Positions 22,210-27,161 of a DNA stretch of 27,161 nt are shown piece by piece. How positions within the stretch are numbered: the stretch's first letter is position 1; every line of letters starts with the position of its first letter. Origin of the DNA: JAGOSA01 sp039795715. GTDB lineage: Bacteria; Patescibacteriota; Minisyncoccia; Phycocordibacterales; UBA9973. The notes under the pieces are model-generated. The model ran no database searches. It worked only from the letters and a program-made list of their open reading frames with translations, and had not been told where the DNA came from. The translations under genes were made by a program, and so were the position numbers. Where the stretch lies: the NCBI GenBank assembly GCA_039795715.1, contig JBDKLD010000015.1, forward strand, positions 1 to 27,161, written 5' to 3'.

Positions 22210-22992
22210 CTAGCGGAAAGATTTCGAATGAAGTCCGAGTCTATAAATGTGAACTCGCAGTATTTCCTCAAGCCTGATGTTCGATAGAATTACTTTTTCC
22301 CCTAGGTAATCGATTAATTGGAATTGACTACTTTTTGTTGGGGCTTCAAAAACGAGATTCTCAAAATTATTATTAAATGCTTTTAGAATTTGATCTACGA
22401 CTTTGGAAATTAAATTACCGTCTGTATCAAATATCCCAACATTATGAGCAGATTCAAGGGCTTCAATAACGATATATTGCGCACCTTGGTCAAGCCATGA
22501 TTTCCCCGTATTAATCTGCTTATCTAGAGTGCCAGTATCAAGAGTTCCCTCATATTTTCTACCAATCTCATATTGAATCCGAACGTCATAGTCTTTAGCT
22601 AGGGAAAATATGTATTTTGAATCGATTGCGTTATCTGTAAATCCATTGCTCACTTCAATGATATCAAATCCAATACTCTTACAGAGATGAAAATAATCTT
22701 CAACCACTCCTTTGGCATTTGCTATTTCAAAGGGTCCACCACCAGCGATAATTGGAATTGGATATTTCTTCAAGATATGCATTTTCTTCTCTAGGCTTCC
22801 GATATCGCACACCATCCAAGTGGCCATAGAAATCTTAAAGCACTTCATAAGATGATTGCTCTGTTCGAGATGACCAGATAACGTATTAGGGTCATAGCCC
22901 GGATCGAAGGGAATGAGTAGGGGAGTTGTAGCTGGAATGCCAATTTTGGATAGGTATTCTTGAATCAATTGTTCATTCTTTATCATAGCCAA
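22210..22992 (-). CDS. Phosphosulfolactate synthase (ComA) family protein
   Basis: A 260-residue TIM-barrel protein. The whole length follows the ComA pattern: CFKISMATWMV, IPIIAGGGPFEIA, SIGFDIIEVSNG, RIQYEIGRK, GAQYIVIEALESAHNVGIFD, NLVFEAPTKSSQ, and the C-terminal VILSNIRLEEILRVHIYRLG. ComA condenses sulfite with phosphoenolpyruvate to phosphosulfolactate, the first step of coenzyme M synthesis in methanogens and of sulfolactate formation in some bacteria. Two usually conserved spots differ: PGGT becomes AGGG and EGRESG becomes EALESA, so the substrate may be altered. It overlaps the sulfotransferase by 20 nt, placing it in one operon. No other ComB-E gene is nearby. Confidence 0.85.
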   Translation of the reverse strand: MAMIKNEQLIQEYLSKIGIPATTPLLIPFDPGYDPNTLSGHLEQSNHLMKCFKISMATWMVCDIGSLEKKMHILKKYPIPIIAGGGPFEIANAKGVVEDYFHLCKSIGFDIIEVSNGFTDNAIDSKYIFSLAKDYDVRIQYEIGRKYEGTLDTGTLDKQINTGKSWLDQGAQYIVIEALESAHNVGIFDTDGNLISKVVDQILKAFNNNFENLVFEAPTKSSQFQLIDYLGEKVILSNIRLEEILRVHIYRLGLHSKSFR

Positions 22993-23857
22993 AAGTGTTT
23001 CTGAGTTTCTGGATTTTAGGCAAAACGAAATCTAGTTCATGTGGAGATAGTTCTTTCTTCCATCTGCCAATTGACGTGGTAAATATCGGAAAAGTTGCCT
23101 CAATATTTTGTATGAATTTTAGTGGATCACGGGTCGAACCCTGAAATTCGAAATATCGAAGCATACGCGGATCATAGGTAATATTGAGAAACGTACAGAC
23201 CCCTATTAACGTTGGTTCAGTTTTGGTAACGAGGGTTTCATATTTTACTTCATAATAATTTTCATAGTCTCTGTATTTTAATGCACTCTCCATCGTGTTT
23301 ACCCAGCGCTCGACACAGAGTTCAAGCGGCATTCGTATGCCGGTATTAATAATCGAACCCGCTACTACTTTTCGTTTCCGATGAGTCCGGAGGGAGCACA
23401 CGACATCTAATCCATCTCGAACCACGTGAATGATTTTTGCATTGGGAAAGTGCTTCATGATCCAATCCACCGTGAGAATATTCCTTGCGGTTTTATCACA
23501 GAATAGCTTTTTGTTATAAAGCGGTAATGCGGCGTCTATAAAATACGAAATGAATTCAGCTCGATCTTTATACAAAGTGAGTAACCTCTTAATTACTTCG
23601 AAGCTAACACCAGACTGGAATGCTAAAGCGCTAGGATCGATTTTTATAGGAACAAATAGGTTGGTATGCGGCCCAGAGTGGAGCATGGAATGCGAATCAA
23701 GGATTACTCGCATAAGTGTGGTCCCGCTCCGCGCGCAACCGCCAATGATCACAAGGGGTTTATCTGAAACGAATGTAGACTGCTCAAATGTGTTTAAGTC
23801 ATCCCAATCTTGATTTAGCCACTTTGATTTCAATAGTTCAATTTCGTCTTGCATCAT
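22973..23857 (-). CDS. PAPS-dependent sulfotransferase family protein
   Basis: A 294-residue enzyme of the Sulfotransfer_3-like group. The 5'-phosphosulfate-binding loop is GGCARSGTTLMRVIL (about 39-53), and the 3'-phosphate-binding motif is IIHVVRDGLDVVCSL (about 141-155) with its Arg and a downstream Ser. These enzymes move sulfate from PAPS to hydroxyls of sugars, lipids or proteins, and this type is common in exported-glycan clusters. A later LCVERWVNTMESAL and YYEVKYETLV are also family features. It lies 9 nt after the methyltransferase and overlaps the ComA-like gene. No PAPS synthesis gene is present here, so the cofactor must come from the cell or a host. Confidence 0.9.
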   Translation of the reverse strand: MMQDEIELLKSKWLNQDWDDLNTFEQSTFVSDKPLVIIGGCARSGTTLMRVILDSHSMLHSGPHTNLFVPIKIDPSALAFQSGVSFEVIKRLLTLYKDRAEFISYFIDAALPLYNKKLFCDKTARNILTVDWIMKHFPNAKIIHVVRDGLDVVCSLRTHRKRKVVAGSIINTGIRMPLELCVERWVNTMESALKYRDYENYYEVKYETLVTKTEPTLIGVCTFLNITYDPRMLRYFEFQGSTRDPLKFIQNIEATFPIFTTSIGRWKKELSPHELDFVLPKIQKLRNTFGYDKE

Positions 23858-23866
23858 TCGAAAAGG

Positions 23867-24634
23867 TTATGATTTTATAGCAACGATCACATTGATTTTG
23901 ACATCTCGCAAGAGGTAGTTATGTGTTTGATACTTTTTGAAATATTTGATTACTTCTTTCATTGCATTTTGGTGGTTAGATGGAGATATGTTTGACCAAA
24001 CCTTCATCGATTTCACAAATGCACACAGTTGCCTCTCTGAATACATTTCGGTTCTATAGAAATGTAGTTGACCAGCAATCTCCATTTGGGACTTTTGAAG
24101 TGTTGTGATGGGAAAATATTGTCGCTTACTGCTTCGGTACATCTTGTTGGGGCTAAAATACGGCATGAGATTTCTCCGGATACTATGCTTTACATTGTTA
24201 ATATCCTCTACGTTCACGATAACAAAAGGGCCATGTCTTTTCAATACTCGTTTTATTTCATTCATCATTTTCTTGGTATTGAACCAATGAAAAGAGCTGA
24301 AGCTCGTCACCGCATCAAAGGATGTGTTTGCAAAAGGTAGATTGTCTACGTGATTCTGGTAATACTTTATATGTCGGTTGTTTTGTATGCCCTTGGCAAC
24401 TTGGATCATTCTTTCGTCTGCATCACAACCAGATATAGAAAAACCGTTACCTATTAGTTGTCGTGTCGATATCCCAGTGCCACAACCAACATCTAAAATA
24501 TAACTTGCCTTGTGTTCTTTAAGCATACTTTTTATTATGCTGATTACTTCATGCGGGTACTTCTTCCGACCCAATCTATACGCGGAAATATTATCACCAA
24601 ATGTCAGTGTGTTGTTTAGCGTACGGGATGACAT
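23867..24634 (-). CDS. Class I SAM-dependent methyltransferase
   Basis: A 255-residue methyltransferase of the Methyltransf_11/25 type. Motif I is ILDVGCGTGISTRQL (about 46-60), followed by GCDADERMIQVAKG (acidic end of strand 2), the DNLPFANTSFDAVTSFSSF segment (motifs II/III), then HWFN and a conserved-looking IKRVLKRHG. Such enzymes methylate small molecules, often natural products or lipids; the substrate is unknown. It is the first gene of the minus-strand cassette. ATG 24634 is chosen because CATAAT (24646-24641) lies 6 nt before it with TTGATT 16 nt further, so the longer TTG start would lie inside the promoter. Confidence 0.87.
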   Translation of the reverse strand: MSSRTLNNTLTFGDNISAYRLGRKKYPHEVISIIKSMLKEHKASYILDVGCGTGISTRQLIGNGFSISGCDADERMIQVAKGIQNNRHIKYYQNHVDNLPFANTSFDAVTSFSSFHWFNTKKMMNEIKRVLKRHGPFVIVNVEDINNVKHSIRRNLMPYFSPNKMYRSSKRQYFPITTLQKSQMEIAGQLHFYRTEMYSERQLCAFVKSMKVWSNISPSNHQNAMKEVIKYFKKYQTHNYLLRDVKINVIVAIKS

Positions 24635-24640
24635 ATGAAT

Positions 24641-24668
24641 ATTATGAACCAATAATCAATAAAATCAA
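24641..24668 (-). promoter_or_regulatory. Promoter of the methyltransferase-sulfotransferase-ComA cassette
   Basis: Minus-strand TTGATT (24668-24663), 16 nt spacer, CATAAT (24646-24641). ATG at 24634 follows after 6 nt, again a leaderless arrangement. Confidence 0.5.
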
Positions 24669-24735
24669 ACTTGGAATCGATGTAATTAAAGGAGGGTGCT
24701 TTGGAAAAACAATCCGATTCATTTATCGCTAATGA

Positions 24736-24801
24736 GGAAAGCATGATCTGATCCTGAAATGATAAAGTTTTTACTCCTTTGCGGACGAAGGGTTGATAAA
24801 A
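24736..24801 (+). pseudogene. Remnant of a radC-like gene 3' end
   Basis: Read in the plus direction, the frame around 24770-24800 encodes FYSFADEGLIK, almost the C terminus of the intact radC-like protein (FYSFAEEGLI). HDLIL just upstream resembles its DHLII. Stops and an indel (TGA TAA before AGT TTT TAC) break the frame. This is a decayed copy of about 20 codons; nothing upstream is recognisable. Confidence 0.6.
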
Positions 24802-24827
24802 AAAACCGTAACGGTTAGTTACGGTTT
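24797..24827 (-). terminator. Terminator of the small minus-strand pair
   Basis: AAACCGTAAC (24803-24812) and GTTACGGTTT (24818-24827) form a perfect 10 bp stem with a 5 nt loop. On the minus strand the stem is followed by eight T (plus-strand A-run), 26 nt after the stop of the gene at 24853. Confidence 0.87.
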
Positions 24828-24852
24828 GTGTTAAAAAGTGTTCAACGTGGCA

Positions 24853-25185
24853 CTAATGGACTACTCTTATTTTCTTAATTTCTGCAAGTAATTGTCCGTC
24901 AAAAAGTACAGAGATTTCGGAATACTGATGGAGTGACTCCAGTATTTCAGTATAGCTTAGGTGCTGAGGATTTTTAAGTGATTCACTAGATTCTTCTACA
25001 ACAATTTCAATAAGTAAAATCTTTGGATTAATACCTTGTGGATGTTTTTTGATGAGGTGCGCCCGTTTGCCTGTTCCATCAATATCGACTATGACGTGGA
25101 GCGTCCCCCCAGGGGAGGGCAGCGGGGGCTCAAGGTTTTCCCAAGCTTGAGATGCTAATACTTTAATTGTAGTTGTGGTTTCCAT
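24853..25185 (-). CDS. Hypothetical protein, unknown function
   Basis: A 110-residue soluble protein started at ATG 25185 (METTTTIKVLASQAWENLEPP). An in-frame GTG at 25215, overlapping the upstream gene, would add ten residues. It appears to be a beta-alpha protein: TLHVIVDIDGTGKRAHLI, ILLIEIVVEESSES, then EISVLFDGQLLAEIKKIRV. No family is recognised. It is paired with the gene at 25208-25438 and closed by a strong terminator, which supports it being real. Confidence 0.6.
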   Translation of the reverse strand: METTTTIKVLASQAWENLEPPLPSPGGTLHVIVDIDGTGKRAHLIKKHPQGINPKILLIEIVVEESSESLKNPQHLSYTEILESLHQYSEISVLFDGQLLAEIKKIRVVH

Positions 25186-25207
25186 GATGGGTTGTTTTAA
25201 TAAATTT

Positions 25208-25438
25208 TTAGACACCTAGTTTTTTTGATAAACATGCAAGAAATTTTTCCCGGGGACGAGGCGCTGCTATTTCGCTGCAACAGCTTTTGACAGCACTCTC
25301 CACAGCCTGGCGCGTCAGATGAGGAAATTCTACTAGTATTGTTTCAATTATGTACTCTCGCTCGTAGGATTCTGTACAAGCGACATCGTTCCTGTCATAT
25401 TTTTTCTTGTGCTTGTTGTCGACATTATACCAACTCAT
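25208..25438 (-). CDS. Small conserved-looking protein, unknown function
   Basis: A 76-residue protein. The core YIIETILVEFPHLTRQAVESAVKSC is a helix-turn-helix-like helical pair, and APRPREKFLACLSKKLG closes it. Two adjacent Cys and a DRNDVACTESYE stretch are notable. I believe related small proteins exist in Bacteroidota and Patescibacteria but cannot verify that. TTAACT (25450-25445) lies 6 nt before the ATG, with no clear -35. It precedes the 24853 gene in the same operon. Confidence 0.6.
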   Translation of the reverse strand: MSWYNVDNKHKKKYDRNDVACTESYEREYIIETILVEFPHLTRQAVESAVKSCCSEIAAPRPREKFLACLSKKLGV

Positions 25439-25565
25439 GGTGTAAGTTAATTTGAATCAAAGGAAAAGGTCTGTTCAATAAAAATCAATAGTAGTTGTAC
25501 TACAAATTATAATCAGTTATTGTAAAATATTTTGTTAAATTTGAATAATCGAAAAAACAAGTAGC
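25439..25565. other. A+T-rich divergent intergenic region
   Basis: About 125 bases between divergent genes. TATAAT at 25508-25513 is a possible -10 for the rightward gene, without a good -35. TAAATTTG at 25536-25543 matches the Bacteroidota -7 consensus TAnnTTTG, but no TTG is at the usual 19-21 nt distance upstream. Both readings are weak. Confidence 0.35.
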
Positions 25566-25961
25566 ATGAAAACAAAACTATTTATACTTTTTATCTCATT
25601 ACTTAGTACTTCGCTTTGCCCTGCGCTGACAACAGAAAAAGATGAAGTAGTTTATGTTACTAAATCAGGAACCAAATATCATAAGGAAGGCTGCTCATAT
25701 TTAAGAGGAGGGGGGATCGAGAAAAAATTATCGGAAGTAGAAAATAACTATTCACCTTGTAGTAGGTGTTTTAATGCTAAGAGTAATGATTCTGCTCCTA
25801 AGCAACAAAACTTTTCCGATTCGAATACTGAAACAGATAAATCAAGTAACATGGGTGTGGAAACTGAAAAGACTAAATCAGGTGCAACTATTTATACCGG
25901 ACCACGTGGCGGTAGGTACCATTTTAGTAAGAGTGGTAAAAAAGTCTACGAAAAAAAGTAA
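25566..25961 (+). CDS. Secreted protein with Cys/His motif and basic GPRGGRY domain
   Basis: A 131-residue exported protein. Residues 1-20 are a signal peptide (MKTKLFILFISLLSTSLCPA). A small domain at about 28-70 has YVTKSGTKYHKEGCSYL and YSPCSRC; His39, Cys43, Cys65 and Cys68 look like a metal site, a module seen attached to or near secreted nucleases. A Ser/Asn-rich linker follows. Residues 105-131 (TIYTGPRGGRYHFSKSGKK and on) match the short basic adaptor-type repeat that ends many bacterial and viral proteins. The stop overlaps the nuclease start by 1 nt, so the two are a functional pair. An enzyme activity of its own is not seen. Confidence 0.75.
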   Translation: MKTKLFILFISLLSTSLCPALTTEKDEVVYVTKSGTKYHKEGCSYLRGGGIEKKLSEVENNYSPCSRCFNAKSNDSAPKQQNFSDSNTETDKSSNMGVETEKTKSGATIYTGPRGGRYHFSKSGKKVYEKK

Positions 25962-26428
25962 TGGTTTTTAAAACGCTAATACTTCTAGGGTTTTTCTTTT
26001 TCACATCCGAAAAATCCGAAACATATAAAGTGATTGGCGTCCATGATGGTGACACAATTAATGTTTTAAATAACGACCTTCAGGAAACAAAAATTAGATT
26101 GGAAGGAATAGATTGCCCGGAACTAGGTCAACCATTTGGTATGAAAGCAAAGCAATTTGTTTCAGATCTTTGTTTTAATAAAAACGTCAGGATTGATTCG
26201 AAAGGGAAAGATCGGTATGGACGGACACTTGCTTGGGTTTATAGTGAATCAGGAACTTGCATCAATCTTATGCTCGTAGAGAATGGCCTCGCTTGGCACT
26301 TTAAGAAATATTCAAAAGATCCATACTTAGCATCTGCAGAATTGAAAGCTAGAAAATTGAAAATTAATATTTGGACTGAATTGAATCCAATAGCACCCTG
26401 GGATTTTAGACATCATAAATCAAAATGA
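25961..26428 (+). CDS. Staphylococcal nuclease-like (thermonuclease) protein, probably secreted
   Basis: A 155-residue SNase-fold nuclease. The N-terminal hydrophobic stretch (residues 4-15, KTLILLGFFFFT) is a short signal or anchor. Catalytic features are in order: VHDGDTINV with Asp29 and Asp31, TKIRLEGIDCPELGQ with the first Arg (about 46) and Glu54, and KDRYGRTLAWVY with the second Arg. All expected active-site residues are present. It likely degrades DNA or RNA outside the cell or in the envelope, which could feed nucleotide salvage in an organism of limited biosynthesis. The start overlaps the upstream stop (A-TG after TAA, 1 nt). Confidence 0.92.
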   Translation: MVFKTLILLGFFFFTSEKSETYKVIGVHDGDTINVLNNDLQETKIRLEGIDCPELGQPFGMKAKQFVSDLCFNKNVRIDSKGKDRYGRTLAWVYSESGTCINLMLVENGLAWHFKKYSKDPYLASAELKARKLKINIWTELNPIAPWDFRHHKSK

Positions 26429-26537
26429 ACAAATAATTTAATTTGATTGTTCTAATTGTATTTGTAAAAATATGTGCCCCGGCAAATAATTTTCTCATTT
26501 TTTTAATATTTCAGGAAAAGTAAACATGAAATGTGAC

Positions 26538-27161
26538 TTACATTACAAATTTTTCATTTTCATTCCTTTCATTTATCACCTTTTTTGATTTATCTTCAGT
26601 TTTTTCAGGAAATAAGCCATTCAACGGTACTATGTAACCAACCTGAAACTGTAGGTAATTATTATTATAGTTGCTTTCTGAAATATTTCCCGAAATAACC
26701 TTGAATGAATTAGTCGAGTAATTAAATCGAATGAAAATATCTCCAGTTCCTTCTTTATGTTTGGGATTATATGTTAACAATAATTGAACTCGAATAATTT
26801 TTGTATCGGAAGGATTAAGATTGTGATCCGTATCAAGATTATTATTTTTGTGATTATTTTCTGGATAATATAATGGTCCTGTCCGTTGTCTAACATCATT
26901 GCTGTGAGCACGCAATTTATACAACTCAATTGAAATACTAGTATTCAATGGTAGGTCTTCAGGTTTATACTTTGTGGCAAACGTAAAACTTGAACCAAAT
27001 CCGTAAGAATTAATATTGTATTGTCTATCAATATCAGGTAAAAGAGTATCAACGACACCTGAACTAATAAACTTGCCCATGACATCCCAGTACACAGCCA
27101 TGGTACCCTTATTGAATGAAAATTTTGCTAGATTGAGTTTTAAAGAGAAAGCAAAATTTCC
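26538..27161 (-). CDS. Beta-rich outer-membrane-like protein, 5' truncated by window edge
   Basis: The frame is open from the right window edge (first visible residues GNFAFSLKLNLAKFSFNKG), so the start is outside; 207 residues are visible. Segments alternate hydrophobic and polar residues (FGSSFTFATKYK, TSISIELYKLRAH, IIRVQLLLTYNP, GDIFIRFNYS, LQFQVGYIVPL), which looks like amphipathic strands of a beta barrel. An Asn-rich loop is at the middle. No specific family is recognised. Such proteins fit Gram-negative outer membranes (for example Bacteroidota) and would be unexpected in Patescibacteria. Confidence 0.55.
   Translation of the reverse strand, partial: GNFAFSLKLNLAKFSFNKGTMAVYWDVMGKFISSGVVDTLLPDIDRQYNINSYGFGSSFTFATKYKPEDLPLNTSISIELYKLRAHSNDVRQRTGPLYYPENNHKNNNLDTDHNLNPSDTKIIRVQLLLTYNPKHKEGTGDIFIRFNYSTNSFKVISGNISESNYNNNYLQFQVGYIVPLNGLFPEKTEDKSKKVINERNENEKFVM

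Noticed and set aside
25536..25543. Bacteroidota-type -7 promoter TAAATTTG
   Set aside because: No TTG at the required distance upstream, and A+T-rich spacers produce this octamer by chance.

Overview
The window looks like a chromosomal segment of a Candidate Phyla Radiation (Patescibacteria, probably Parcubacteria-like) bacterium with an integrated mobile region at its right side. Three things point there: a 23S rRNA gene split by several group I introns with homing endonuclease genes, a compact host gene set of types common in that group (short SecD/SecF, RodA, a single-pass protein with a peptidoglycan-binding-like domain, LemA with DUF2207 and HtpX), and an almost complete lack of Shine-Dalgarno sequences. 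The lineage is inferred from family knowledge and was not tested by a search.

Region 1 (1-545) is a gene-free spacer with two terminator-like hairpins; the second, at 281-300, has a competing upstream pairing. Region 2 (546-6137) is the 23S-5S rRNA unit. The 23S gene holds four group I introns at positions equivalent to E. coli 1931, 1951, 2500 and 2593. Introns 2 and 3 encode LAGLIDADG endonucleases, and introns 1 and 2 are separated by an exon of only 20 nt. Removing the introns leaves about 2.97 kb of rRNA. A strong terminator follows the 5S gene.

Region 3 (6140-16160) is the host core, mostly envelope and secretion functions. A tightly packed operon carries the peptidoglycan-binding-like protein, a Cys-rich membrane-anchored protein, RodA, a PAP2 phosphatase and UppP, so lipid-II polymerisation and undecaprenyl-pyrophosphate recycling sit together. 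SecD and SecF follow with their own promoter. Then come two small minus-strand genes, the LemA/DUF2207/HtpX membrane set, and tRNA-Ser(GGA).

Region 4 (16092 to at least 25438) looks like an integrated element. A large serine recombinase reads out of the tRNA gene, and its last codons are the antisense strand of the tRNA. Next come a coupling-protein-like ATPase, a RadC-family protein, a C5-cytosine methyltransferase, an HTH-like regulator, a small protein overlapping a degenerate RuvC/RNase H-fold protein, and a three-gene minus-strand cassette: SAM methyltransferase, PAPS-type sulfotransferase and a phosphosulfolactate synthase (ComA) homologue. A decayed radC fragment and two small unknown genes follow. 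The far att site is not visible in the window.

Region 5 (25440-27161) is more A+T rich and has a different character: a secreted Cys-motif protein next to a staphylococcal-nuclease-like enzyme, then a beta-rich, outer-membrane-like gene that runs off the window. It may be recently acquired, possibly from Bacteroidota.

A theme across regions 2-4 is that a -10 hexamer often lies 6-9 nt before the start codon (3017, 4262, 6161, 9794, 15115, 17916, 20811-, 20937, 24634-). This predicts leaderless mRNAs for host, intron-borne and element genes alike. It also suggests that the methyltransferase at 20811- starts at an AUA codon.
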